From: Methylococcales bacterium
GTDB lineage: Bacteria > Pseudomonadota > Gammaproteobacteria > Methylococcales > Methylomonadaceae
Reading direction: 5' to 3'
Assembly: GCA_009692395.1 (NCBI GenBank)
Contig: SHZG01000019.1
Location: 1 to 18,170 of the forward strand
Length of the DNA: 18,170 nucleotides
Shown piece by piece: positions 7,560 through 15,419 of this stretch. The position numbers and the translations under genes were made by a program. Positions within the stretch are counted from its first letter, which is position 1. Each line of letters begins with the position of its first letter. The notes beneath the pieces are model-generated. The model did no database searches. It worked only from the letters and a program-made list of their open reading frames with translations, and was not told the DNA's origin.

Positions 7560-7937
7560 ATGAAAACAACAACATTGTTTTGGATACTAGGCTTAAGCCT
7601 CATTTCCACACAAGTATTCGCTTATGGTAGCAGTAGCAGTTCAAAATCCTGTACCAAACCGCAGTTTAGTGAGTTTGCCCCTGCTGATAAAGCAGCAATC
7701 GCACCGAAATCAACATTTTCTTTTATGGCATCGTCGGCAACCAATCCGAAAAGCATTGTGGTAGACATCAAAAAACAACCCGTAGCAGTGACGGTAACAC
7801 CTAAAGGTCAAGGTTATGAAGTTAGTGGAACACTACCAAGCGATTTAAAAGCAACAGCTGCCAGAATTAACATTACCGCTGAAAGCCCAAGTAGCTGTAA
7901 AGGCAGTGATGGCTGGTTAATCAACATTACTGAATAA
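7560..7937 (+). CDS. Small exported protein of unknown function, predicted beta-sandwich
   Basis: The 125-residue product has a clear Sec signal peptide: positively charged start, hydrophobic core LFWILGLSLIS, and probable cleavage after VFA at residue 21. The mature protein begins with a Ser-rich stretch. It has just two cysteines (C31 and C113) that could form a disulfide in the periplasm. The alternating pattern from PADKAAIAPKSTFSFMASSA to VVDIKKQPVAVTVTPKGQGYEVSGTLP looks like an Ig-like or CopC-like beta-sandwich; this is inferred from pattern only. Translation should be strong: AAAGGAG (7546-7552) lies 7 nt before the ATG. It follows the amidase pseudogene after 66 bp and could have been its partner, for example a periplasmic immunity protein, or may be independent. 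The function is not known. Confidence 0.8.
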   Translation: MKTTTLFWILGLSLISTQVFAYGSSSSSKSCTKPQFSEFAPADKAAIAPKSTFSFMASSATNPKSIVVDIKKQPVAVTVTPKGQGYEVSGTLPSDLKATAARINITAESPSSCKGSDGWLINITE

Positions 7938-7953
7938 TAACTCTAAACCATGC

Positions 7954-7974
7954 TACCCGCAGGGATTGCGGGTA
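7954..7974. terminator. Hairpin after the small exported protein gene
   Basis: TACCCGCA (7954-7961) and TGCGGGTA (7967-7974) form a perfect 8-bp GC-rich stem with a 5-nt loop, 17 bp beyond the stop codon. There is no T-run on either side, so it may be a Rho-assisted end or an mRNA-stabilising structure rather than a classic intrinsic terminator. Confidence 0.45.
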
Positions 7975-8145
7975 TCCACATAAATACCCAGCAGCCTAAA
8001 AATCATCAACCTTTGAATGCTACGAAGCCTCAGCTAAAAAAGTTTCTCAGTAATAATCTCAGCCAATAACTAACCGATTGTTTTTATTTAACATTAGCAA
8101 ACTGCAATAAAAGTGTGCCCTTATGCTTGCAGTGCAAATATGCCA

Positions 8146-8174
8146 TACAATACAGCTGTTAATTACTTTATAAT
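8146..8174 (+). promoter_or_regulatory. Promoter candidate for ftsK
   Basis: A perfect TATAAT (8169-8174) lies about 45 bp before the ftsK ATG. The -35 region at 17-nt spacing (TACAAT, 8146-8151) is poor, so an activator may be needed. An 11-bp palindrome TTGCAGTGCAA (8127-8137) lies just upstream and could be an operator. The rest of the 282-bp gap from 7938 shows nothing else recognisable. Confidence 0.35.
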
Positions 8175-8219
8175 CGCTGATTATTAGCGTTACCCTCTTA
8201 ATTTGAATTATTATTATTT

Positions 8220-10526
8220 ATGTCTGCTGGAATGGAAGAAAGATCATTTCGTGGTTTGCGTGAAGTAGCTGTCTTGGTTTTTTGTGCGACTGCTGTGTTT
8301 TTCTTTATCGCACTGGTGACATTTAGCAACGAAGATGCTGGCTGGACGCATAGCGGTACCACGCGCAACATTGCTAACGCGTGCGGTGTTTTGGGTGCGT
8401 GGCTTGCTGATTTCAGTCTGAGTTTTTTTGGTCTGTGTGCCTACCTATTTCCCGTTATTATGTTTTGGCATGGTTATCTATTCTGTCGAAACGTCCAACA
8501 ATCCCAAGCAACCATCTTCATTGCACTCCCTTGGTTAGGGGCTATCGCCGCCATCGCTTCATGCACGGCACTATTGCATTTGTATGTATTAAGAATAGGG
8601 ATTGAACTACCGCGTAGCACAGGCGGTATTATCGGTGAAGAAATAGGTGATATTGCCTTGATTTCATTAGGTAACTCAGGCGGTACTTTATTTTTATTGG
8701 TGTTATTAGTGGCAGGTATCACGCTAATCACTGATTTATCGTGGCTAAAGCTCATGGATGCCATTGGTAAATATACTATCTCTTTCTGGTGCCTTATGTT
8801 CCATCGTACAACTGCGCCACAACAAGAAACACAGCTAGTCAATGTTGAACCCTCTGCTCAAGCACCCACTTCCCCAGCAGCTAAAAAAACCAGTGTTAAG
8901 AAAAACGCTAGCATTAACGTTGTTCCTCATATCGAACAAGCCGTTGCAAAAGTAGTTGCCCGCGTTGAAAAATCTAGCAATCCCAGCAAAAAACCGCCGC
9001 CAGCGATACTGTATAAATCAGGTGAAAGCGTCTTACCGAACTTAGACTTATTAGATAACCGTGAAATTCGCATCATCGGCTATTCACAAGAAGATTTAGA
9101 AGCCATGTCGCGGCTAGTGGAAACCATACTGGCTGATTTTAACGTCATGGTGACCGTGATGGATTTTCACCCCGGCCCCGTCATTACTCGCTTTGAATTA
9201 CAACCTGCGGCAGGTGTTAAAGTCAGTCGCATTAGCACTCTGTCCAAAGATTTAGCCAGAGCCTTATCCGTCACCAGCGTGCGCATCGTCGAAATTATCC
9301 CTGGAAAAACCGTAGTGGGTTTAGAAATTCCTAATCGTGAGCGCGAAATGGTGACGTTGCGTGAATTATTAGTCTCACCTAATTTTTTCAAAGCCAAATC
9401 GTTACTGACCGTAGCAATGGGTAAAGACATTGCAGGTGCGCCGATGGTTGCTGATTTAGGCAAAATGCCCCATGTGTTAGTCGCAGGGACAACAGGTTCA
9501 GGTAAATCAGTCGCCATTAACACCATGATTCTGAGCTTGCTTTATAAAGCCAAGCCCGACCAAGTGCGCATGATTATGATAGATCCAAAAATGTTGGAGC
9601 TATCCGTTTACGAAGGGATTCCGCATTTATTAACCCCCGTCGTGACTGACATGAAAGAAGCCAGTAACGCACTACGCTGGGCAGTCGGTGAAATGGAACG
9701 CCGCTATAAACTCCTGTCTAAAATGGGCGTGAGAAACTTAGCGGGGTTCAACACCCTCATTGAAGAAGCCACCGCTCGCGGTGAAACTATTCGTGATCCG
9801 ATGTATCAAGCTCTTCATCCATTTTCAGATGCTGAGATTCCTGCCTTAGCCACTCTGCCCAGCATTGTCATTATCATTGATGAGCTTGCCGACATGATGA
9901 TGATAGTGGGTAAAAAAGTTGAAGAACTCATTGCTCGCTTAGCACAAAAAGCCCGTGCCGCTGGTATTCACTTAGTGTTAGCCACTCAACGTCCCTCGGT
10001 GGACGTATTAACAGGCTTGATTAAAGCTAACGTACCAACGCGTATTTCCTTTCAAGTTTCCTCGCGGATTGATTCGCGTACTATCCTCGACCAAGGCGGC
10101 GCGGAAACGCTGTTAGGTAACGGTGATATGTTATTTTTACCGTCAGGCACAAGTATGCCGATACGCGCCCACGGTGCATTTGTGGACGATCATGAAGTTC
10201 ACCGTGTCGTAGAATTTTTAAAACAAACCGCACCACCCAATTATTTAGAAGCAATCACCCGTGAATCGTCTGACAATGACGGCTTTAACATGGGTGGTGG
10301 TGATAATTCAGGCGGTGGTTCAGAAACCGATGCGCTGTATGATGAAGCGGTGCGCTTTGTTACCGAATCTCGCAAAGCCTCTATTTCCAGCGTACAACGC
10401 CGCTTTAAAGTCGGTTATAACCGTGCAGCAACCATGATTGAAGATATGGAGGCAGCAGGCGTAGTGAGTGCCGCAGAATCAAATGGCTCGCGTGTGGTAT
10501 TAGCTCCATCACCTGTACGCGATTAA
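8220..10526 (+). CDS. ftsK: DNA translocase FtsK
   Basis: FtsK is a septal membrane protein that pumps DNA so that chromosome ends and dimers are resolved (via XerCD-dif) before division closes. The 768-residue product has an N-terminal domain with about four membrane segments (roughly 16-38, 55-85, 97-125, 140-175) and a rather short Lys/Pro/Ala-rich linker (about 200-265). The motor follows: Walker A GTTGSGKS (423-430, K429), Walker B IIIIDELAD (D554 E555) and the LATQRPSVDVLTG segment. The C-terminal winged-helix gamma domain (about 700-768: ALYDEAVRFV, SSVQRRFKVGYNRAA) reads KOPS sites and contacts XerD in known homologues. The ATG at 8220 has no clear Shine-Dalgarno; Met5 (8232) is an alternative start. 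It stands alone on the plus strand and is convergent with the gene at 10564. Confidence 0.96.
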   Translation: MSAGMEERSFRGLREVAVLVFCATAVFFFIALVTFSNEDAGWTHSGTTRNIANACGVLGAWLADFSLSFFGLCAYLFPVIMFWHGYLFCRNVQQSQATIFIALPWLGAIAAIASCTALLHLYVLRIGIELPRSTGGIIGEEIGDIALISLGNSGGTLFLLVLLVAGITLITDLSWLKLMDAIGKYTISFWCLMFHRTTAPQQETQLVNVEPSAQAPTSPAAKKTSVKKNASINVVPHIEQAVAKVVARVEKSSNPSKKPPPAILYKSGESVLPNLDLLDNREIRIIGYSQEDLEAMSRLVETILADFNVMVTVMDFHPGPVITRFELQPAAGVKVSRISTLSKDLARALSVTSVRIVEIIPGKTVVGLEIPNREREMVTLRELLVSPNFFKAKSLLTVAMGKDIAGAPMVADLGKMPHVLVAGTTGSGKSVAINTMILSLLYKAKPDQVRMIMIDPKMLELSVYEGIPHLLTPVVTDMKEASNALRWAVGEMERRYKLLSKMGVRNLAGFNTLIEEATARGETIRDPMYQALHPFSDAEIPALATLPSIVIIIDELADMMMIVGKKVEELIARLAQKARAAGIHLVLATQRPSVDVLTGLIKANVPTRISFQVSSRIDSRTILDQGGAETLLGNGDMLFLPSGTSMPIRAHGAFVDDHEVHRVVEFLKQTAPPNYLEAITRESSDNDGFNMGGGDNSGGGSETDALYDEAVRFVTESRKASISSVQRRFKVGYNRAATMIEDMEAAGVVSAAESNGSRVVLAPSPVRD

Positions 10527-10528
10527 AT

Positions 10529-10563
10529 CGCGAAATCAAAAAGGCTGATTTTTTGATAACGCG
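10529..10563. terminator. Bidirectional terminator-like hairpin between ftsK and the lysA operon
   Basis: CGCG (10529-10532) pairs with CGCG (10560-10563), and inside it ATCAAAAA (10535-10542) pairs with TTTTTGAT (10550-10557) around a 7-nt loop. The A-rich and T-rich arms give a T-tract in both directions. It fills almost the whole 37-bp gap between the convergent stop codons, so it probably serves both transcripts. Confidence 0.6.
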
Positions 10564-10848
10564 TTACGAATTTCGTAAGTTATCAATGAGGGGTGTTCGC
10601 GCTTGTAACCAATTAGCTAGCGCGTTGCCCTGCTGATAACCGCTGTTTACCCAGAATTGATAAGCCAATTGGCTGATTTTTTCTTCAGCGGGTCTGTCAT
10701 CCCAGTAATAATCGCAATGATTGGCGACAACGTCATAAGGGGAACGAGTAAAAAAACCCTGTCTCCCCATGAGACCCGCAGTACAGCGTAAGCAACTTTC
10801 TTGCAACGGGCAAGCTTGCCCGCAACAGTGCGTTATATCAGAAGGCAT
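10564..10848 (-). CDS. Cys-rich hypothetical protein with DUF2934-like C-terminus
   Basis: This 94-residue soluble protein has two parts. The N-terminal part carries clustered cysteines (HCCGQACPLQESCLRC; C8, C9, C13, C19, C22, with C45 later) before GRQGFFTRSPYDV, a spacing compatible with metal binding. The C-terminal part, EEKISQLAYQFW (from about residue 56) followed by GYQQGNALANWLQA, resembles the short DUF2934 motif (A-Y-x-x-W, then G-x-x-x-G-x-A-x-x-x-W). No function is known for either. It is the last gene of the argS-lysA run, 10 bp after the DUF2058 gene, and ends at the shared hairpin with ftsK. A role in metal handling or regulation would be a guess. Confidence 0.75.
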   Translation of the reverse strand: MPSDITHCCGQACPLQESCLRCTAGLMGRQGFFTRSPYDVVANHCDYYWDDRPAEEKISQLAYQFWVNSGYQQGNALANWLQARTPLIDNLRNS

Positions 10849-10858
10849 GATAATTAAC

Positions 10859-11413
10859 TTACCACATTAAATCATCAGGTACTGAATAACCCGCATAAGG
10901 ATCGTTTGGCTGTTCAACGTGATTGGTGACGACTTCATTATGCACCAGCACACTGTCAGCGTTACGCTCACTAATTTTCTTGGCAACTTCCGCTGTCACT
11001 ACTTCGTAGTTTTTACCTAATCTAACAATAGCTAACTGCCCATTAATCAGCTGTGTGCGCATGGTTTCTGCAACGTACAAGGTTTTTACCTTATTGTTAT
11101 TAATGAAGCGGTAGGCGATACCGTCTTCATCTCTAGGTAGTTTGTTTTGTTCAATCAGTTGTTTAATTTGCGCCAAGAGCTGTTTTTTTAGTTCTTGTTG
11201 CTGGTGCAGTTGATTAAGCGCGAGGTCTTTTTCTAATTTTTCAAGGCGGGATTTTTCCGACCACGCTTTGGCTTCATCGACCTGCACGATATTATTTTTG
11301 CGTTGCAACTGTTCCTGTTTATGTTTATTGGATTTAGCACTTTTCGCTTGTGCGGAACTGACTAAACCTGATTTTAACAATTGCTCTTGTAACGATAATT
11401 TTTGTTTGCTCAT
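10859..11413 (-). CDS. yaiL: DUF2058 family protein, YaiL-like
   Basis: The 184-residue product matches the YaiL/DUF2058 pattern. It begins MSKQKLSLQEQLLKSGLVSS, continues with a long basic, glutamine-rich coiled-coil (about 25-90), and then has a compact domain (about 95-165) with YRFINNNKVKTLYV, LINGQLAIVRLGKNYEVV and VAKKISERN. It ends with the diagnostic DPYAGYSVPDDLMW. Enterobacterial YaiL is reported as nucleoid- or polysome-associated, but its molecular role is unclear. The gene lies 12 bp after lysA and 10 bp before the Cys-rich gene, so it is probably co-transcribed. The family assignment is firm; the function is open. Confidence 0.92.
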   Translation of the reverse strand: MSKQKLSLQEQLLKSGLVSSAQAKSAKSNKHKQEQLQRKNNIVQVDEAKAWSEKSRLEKLEKDLALNQLHQQQELKKQLLAQIKQLIEQNKLPRDEDGIAYRFINNNKVKTLYVAETMRTQLINGQLAIVRLGKNYEVVTAEVAKKISERNADSVLVHNEVVTNHVEQPNDPYAGYSVPDDLMW

Positions 11414-11425
11414 CGAATAAACACC

Positions 11426-12673
11426 TTACGGTAATAAATGTTCACCTGCCCACAGTTGAGCAATGGTTTCGCGTTCTCTAATTAAATGCACCTGAGAGCC
11501 ATCCACCATGACTTCAGCGACACGCGGTCTGGAGTTGTAATTAGAACTCATACTAAAACCATACGCACCCGCTGAACGTATCGCGAGCAAATCGCCTTGG
11601 CTGAGTTGCAACACGCGGTCTTTACCTAAAAAATCCCCTGTTTCACACACGGGTCCGACGATGTCCCAGTGTTGCGCAGTGGCAGGACTGAGTTGATTAA
11701 CGGGAATAATGTTCTGCCACGCACTGTATAACGCAGGACGCATCAGGTCATTCATCGCCGCATCGACTATGGCAAAGTTTTTGTGTGCCGTAGGTTTTAG
11801 GTATTCAACTTGCGTTACTAAAATGCCCGCATTGCCAACAATAGCACGACCGGGTTCTAACAGAATTTTAAATTCAGTTTGCCCAAGACGCGCTAATACC
11901 GCTTGAATATAATCAGCGGGTTCTGGCGGTTGTTCGTCTTTATAACAAATACCTAAGCCGCCGCCTAAATCTAAATGCTGTAAGACAATACCTTCGGCTT
12001 TAAGGATTGCCACTAAAGCCAAAATTTTGTCTAACGCATCTAAAAAGGGGCGCGTTTCGGTAAGTTGTGAGCCGATATGGCAATCAATACCGACTACCTT
12101 GATGTGTGACATGGCGGCGGCACGGCGGTATTCGCTGACAGCTTGGTTAATATCAATGCCGAATTTATTTTCTTTTAAGCCCGTAGAAATATAGGGATGG
12201 GTTTTGGCATCAACATCAGGATTAACGCGAAATGACACGGGCGCGACCACACCTAATTGTTCAGCCAGTGCGTTAATACGATCAAGTTCATCACTAACTT
12301 CGATATTAAAACAACTAATCCCTATTTTTAACGCCGCTAAAATTTCATCTTCACGTTTACCGACCCCTGAAAAAACAATTTTTTTCGGATCACCACCTGC
12401 GGCAAGCACGCGTTGTAATTCACCTAAGGAAACAATATCAAACCCTGAGCCTAATCGCGCTAATACATTGAGCAAGCCGATATTGGAGTTGGCTTTGACG
12501 GCGTAGCAAATTAAATGCGCTTGTTCACCAAAGGCGGAATCAAACGCACGCCAGTGTCTTTCCAGCGTGGCTTTGGAATAGATGTAACAAGGGCTGCCGT
12601 GTTTATAAACAATGTCCGCTATGGCGACATCTTCGGCAAACAGTGCGTTATTTCGATAATTAAAATAATCCAT
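11426..12673 (-). CDS. lysA: Diaminopimelate decarboxylase
   Basis: LysA makes lysine from meso-diaminopimelate with PLP, the last step of the DAP pathway, in the cytoplasm. The 415-residue product has the alanine-racemase-like barrel with the PLP lysine in ICYAVKANSN (K60). Other landmarks are HIGSQ, DLGGGLGICY, the phosphate/PLP segment EPGRAIVGNAG, the dimer-contributed substrate motif GPVCETGDFLGKDR (the CE-S/T-GD signature) and AGAYGFSMSSNYNSRPR near the end. Length is standard (about 415-420). It starts 2 nt after the lptM stop, an arrangement seen in many gammaproteobacteria. The usual next gene, dapF, is absent and DUF2058 follows instead. No lysine riboswitch is visible in front, in keeping with its internal operon position. 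Confidence 0.96.
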   Translation of the reverse strand: MDYFNYRNNALFAEDVAIADIVYKHGSPCYIYSKATLERHWRAFDSAFGEQAHLICYAVKANSNIGLLNVLARLGSGFDIVSLGELQRVLAAGGDPKKIVFSGVGKREDEILAALKIGISCFNIEVSDELDRINALAEQLGVVAPVSFRVNPDVDAKTHPYISTGLKENKFGIDINQAVSEYRRAAAMSHIKVVGIDCHIGSQLTETRPFLDALDKILALVAILKAEGIVLQHLDLGGGLGICYKDEQPPEPADYIQAVLARLGQTEFKILLEPGRAIVGNAGILVTQVEYLKPTAHKNFAIVDAAMNDLMRPALYSAWQNIIPVNQLSPATAQHWDIVGPVCETGDFLGKDRVLQLSQGDLLAIRSAGAYGFSMSSNYNSRPRVAEVMVDGSQVHLIRERETIAQLWAGEHLLP

Positions 12674-12675
12674 AG

Positions 12676-12843
12676 TTATTGGGTTTTTCCAGGTTCGGAC
12701 TGGGGTTTAGGGAGTGTTTTTATGTCTAGTGGCGGCTTGGGTACATAGACAGGCGGAGCTGCCGCGGCGGGCAAATACAGCGGGCCAACTTGCCCACAAC
12801 CTGTTATAGCGGCAAGGAATAACAATAGTAAGTAATTTTTCAT
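12676..12843 (-). CDS. lptM: LptM-like small lipoprotein
   Basis: The 55-residue lipoprotein is MKNYLLLLFLAAITGC followed by GQVGPLYLP and a Pro-rich tail. The lipobox ITGC puts the lipidated cysteine at C16. CGQ-x-GPLYLP is the hallmark of LptM (formerly YifL), a small outer-membrane lipoprotein that assists disulfide maturation of the LptD translocon in E. coli. An in-frame TTG five codons upstream is possible, but the ATG at 12843 gives a normal signal peptide and is preferred. Its place 2 nt before lysA is the conserved context of this family. The tail (VPKPPLDIKTLPKPQSEPG) is typical low-complexity sequence. Confidence 0.85.
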   Translation of the reverse strand: MKNYLLLLFLAAITGCGQVGPLYLPAAAAPPVYVPKPPLDIKTLPKPQSEPGKTQ

Positions 12844-12898
12844 GAGGTAATATGTCAATAAACAACGGGGAATGAATAATCAGTGCTGGCAAAACACA

Positions 12899-13507
12899 CT
12901 ACTTGTCAGTTTCAGTCACAATAGCATCAATGCCACTTTGTTTTAATCGCGCACTAAGAGTATTAACACTGGCTATTTGGGCAAATGGACCAATTTTGAT
13001 GCGATACCAAACGGTATTGCCGACTTTTGCTTTTTGTATGTGTGCTTCAATACCCATTGCACTCAGTTTTGCCTGCATTTTTTCGGCATCTTTAGTGGTA
13101 TTATAAGAACCTACCTGCATGATGTATTGGGTCGCTTTCGCTTGACCTATACGCTCTTCTCGCGTGCGCGTTTTAATTTCATATGCCGGCACAATGGTTT
13201 CTTTTTCAGGCAAAATAGTATAAAATTCAAACTGTGTTGCTTGAACTTCTGGTTCTGCTGTTTTGACTATCTCTGGCTCAGTAGTCGTTTTGGGTGGCTC
13301 AACTGGCTCTGGTAGCACGCCGACAACTTCATCAGGCGCAACCCCCTTCAATCCGATACCACTCAGATAAACAATCAGAACAACTGCCGAAATAGCGGAT
13401 GCGGTAATCAGCATCCACTTCCACACGCTCAAATTTTTGACAGGATCGAAATCCTGTCTATGTAAGGCGTTTTTACCGCTTATTCTGTGCTTATAATCTT
13501 TAACCAT
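12899..13507 (-). CDS. SPOR-domain, FtsN-like cell division protein
   Basis: This is a bitopic membrane protein of 202 residues when started at ATG 13507. The order is a basic cytoplasmic tail (1-27), one membrane helix (about 28-50), a Pro/Glu-rich periplasmic linker with the FtsN-type FEFYTILPEKETIVP segment (about 93-108), and a C-terminal SPOR domain (about 126-202: YIMQVGSYNTTKDAEKMQAKL, WYRIKIGPF). SPOR domains bind denuded peptidoglycan glycan strands at the division septum. The start is set 1 nt after the argS stop; a longer frame reaching back into argS exists, but its extra residues are not FtsN-like. argS followed by a SPOR gene is a common gammaproteobacterial order, although hslVU, which often follows, is missing here. 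It may be FtsN or a paralogue. Confidence 0.88.
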   Translation of the reverse strand: MVKDYKHRISGKNALHRQDFDPVKNLSVWKWMLITASAISAVVLIVYLSGIGLKGVAPDEVVGVLPEPVEPPKTTTEPEIVKTAEPEVQATQFEFYTILPEKETIVPAYEIKTRTREERIGQAKATQYIMQVGSYNTTKDAEKMQAKLSAMGIEAHIQKAKVGNTVWYRIKIGPFAQIASVNTLSARLKQSGIDAIVTETDK

Positions 13508-13508
13508 G

Positions 13509-15266
13509 TTACATCGTTTCAGGAATACTGATAGCCAACAAACCCAAACCATTTGCCAACACTTGTTTGACAGCACACACTAGGTTCAATCGGGCATCCC
13601 GCAACGGGGCATCGTCAACCAAAAACTGATGGGCGTTATAGTAAGTATGGAACTCATGCGCCAAGTCACGCAGATAATGAATCAGCTGATGTGGTTCGTA
13701 TTGTAAGGCGGCTTTTTCTAACGCTTCTGGATAACGTGACAAGGTACTCAACAACGCCACTTCATGCTCTTCAATTAGGCTGGTTAAATTTTCCATGCCT
13801 AGCTGTGCGTTTCTTGCTAAGCCTTTTTCATCCAATTGCCGTAACACGCTGCACACTCTGGCATGAGCGTACTGCACATAAAATACGGGGTTTTCATTGG
13901 TTTTTGAAGTGGCAAGTTTTAAATCAAAATCAAGGTGCTGCTCAGAACGACGGATGGCATAAAAAAACCGCGCCGCATCTTTGCCGACTTCATTGCGCAA
14001 CTGTCTGAGTGTAACAAATTCACCTGAACGCGTGGACATAGAGACTTTTTCATCGCCGCGATACAAGGAGGCAAACTGCACTAACAATACGGTTAGCTTG
14101 GAATCGTCTGCGCCTAACGCACGGATAGCGGCTCTAACTCTGGGAATATAGCCGTGATGATCTGCGCCCCAAATATCAATAATCTGATCAAAACCGCGTT
14201 CTAATTTGTGGTGATGGTAGGCAATATCGGAGGCAAAATAAGTGTATTGACCATTTTCGCGGATGACTACACGGTCTTTTTCGTCACCCAATTGACTGGA
14301 GGCAAACCACGTTGCGCCGTCTTGTTCATATAAATAACCGCCCTCGCGTAAACGATTCAGAGCTTTTTCAACTGAACCATCATCCATCAGTTGTTGTTCA
14401 GAAAACCACAGCTGATAATTCACGCCAAATTCACTTAAATCCGCTTCAATATCTTGCAAAATAGTCTTTAAACCTGTTTGAAATACGTCGCGGTACAATG
14501 AACCTAACAAGGTTTTTGCCCTATCAATCAGTGCATCAATATACAGCTCTTTATCGCCGCCTTGCGGTTCATCGGCGGGTAAATTTTCTAACACGGTCGC
14601 AATAGGTCTACGGTAGTTATCACCCGATGCTTTATGAATATCCCCCGCAATTTCACGGACATAATCCCCACGATACGCATTACTAGGAAACGGTAATACC
14701 TCACCGCATTCCTCTAAATAACGTAACCACACACTGGTCGCAAGAATATCCATTTGCCGACCTGCATCATTGACATAGTATTCTCTATGCACTTCAAAGC
14801 CCACGGCTTGCAACAAATCAGCCACTACTGAGCCATAAGCCGCGCCACGCCCATGTCCAACGTGCAAAGGGCCTGTCGGATTAGCAGACACAAATTCAAC
14901 CTGCACTTTTTTACCCGCGCCAACGCGACTTAAACCAAAGCCACGACCTAATTCATGAATTTTTGGAATAACGGCATACTGCGCATCGGGATTAATAAAG
15001 AAATTGATAAAACCAGGCCCTGCTAACTCAACTTTGATGATAGATTTATGAGCAGGTAATGCCGCAAGAATTTTTTCAGCGAGTTGTCGTGGGTTAGTTT
15101 TAGCGGGTTTGGCTAAAATCAATGCGACGTTAGTCGCAAAATCGCCATGTTGAGGGTCACGACAACGCTCAATGGTTATCATTGGTAGGGTGTTTAGTTC
15201 CAGAACGCCGCTGATGTTCAGGGTTTCAACGGCTTGTAGAATAAGAGCGTCTATCGTTTGTTTCAT
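13509..15266 (-). CDS. argS: Arginyl-tRNA synthetase
   Basis: This class I synthetase charges tRNA-Arg with arginine using ATP. The 585-residue product has the N-terminal additional domain for tRNA D-loop contact (GPGFINFFI, about 83-91), and the HIGH-type motif PLHVGHGRGAAYG (H135-H138) after EFVSANPTG. A degenerate KMSKS-type loop KVSMSTRSG (K407-S411) follows, and then the helical anticodon-binding domain ending in LANGLGLLAISIPETM, a characteristic ArgS C-terminus. Length fits the family (about 575-590). It probably heads the minus-strand run with the SPOR gene, lptM, lysA, yaiL and the Cys-rich gene, all spaced 1-55 bp apart. Confidence 0.96.
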   Translation of the reverse strand: MKQTIDALILQAVETLNISGVLELNTLPMITIERCRDPQHGDFATNVALILAKPAKTNPRQLAEKILAALPAHKSIIKVELAGPGFINFFINPDAQYAVIPKIHELGRGFGLSRVGAGKKVQVEFVSANPTGPLHVGHGRGAAYGSVVADLLQAVGFEVHREYYVNDAGRQMDILATSVWLRYLEECGEVLPFPSNAYRGDYVREIAGDIHKASGDNYRRPIATVLENLPADEPQGGDKELYIDALIDRAKTLLGSLYRDVFQTGLKTILQDIEADLSEFGVNYQLWFSEQQLMDDGSVEKALNRLREGGYLYEQDGATWFASSQLGDEKDRVVIRENGQYTYFASDIAYHHHKLERGFDQIIDIWGADHHGYIPRVRAAIRALGADDSKLTVLLVQFASLYRGDEKVSMSTRSGEFVTLRQLRNEVGKDAARFFYAIRRSEQHLDFDLKLATSKTNENPVFYVQYAHARVCSVLRQLDEKGLARNAQLGMENLTSLIEEHEVALLSTLSRYPEALEKAALQYEPHQLIHYLRDLAHEFHTYYNAHQFLVDDAPLRDARLNLVCAVKQVLANGLGLLAISIPETM

Positions 15267-15372
15267 TGCTACACTGTGTCAGTTAAAAAATCAATTAAAT
15301 AGTGGGGTATTATCCATGAAACACAAGCTTTTATCCATTCAATCAACTCAATTCATACTTTCTGCCAGTGGA

Positions 15373-15395
15373 GCTTGGGTTAATGTAACCCAAGC
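15373..15395. terminator. Strong hairpin between mltD and argS
   Basis: GCTTGGGTTA (15373-15382) and TAACCCAAGC (15386-15395) form a perfect 10-bp stem with a 3-nt loop, 24 bp past the mltD stop codon. No T-run follows, so it is either a weak or Rho-assisted mltD terminator or an mRNA 3'-end structure. It also lies inside a 35-codon plus-strand frame (15316-15423), which argues that this frame is not coding. Confidence 0.45.
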
Positions 15396-15419
15396 AATAG
15401 AGGAAGTTAGAGGACAGGC

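Noticed and set aside
8127..8174. LexA box in front of ftsK
   Set aside because: ACAGCTGT near 8152 lacks the CTGT-N8-ACAG spacing.
12844..12858. TTG start five codons upstream of lptM
   Set aside because: The ATG at 12843 gives a normal lipoprotein signal peptide; the longer form adds residues before it without support.
13508..13576. Upstream extension of the SPOR gene into argS
   Set aside because: The extra 23 residues lie in the argS coding end and are not FtsN-like; ATG 13507 follows the argS stop by 1 nt.
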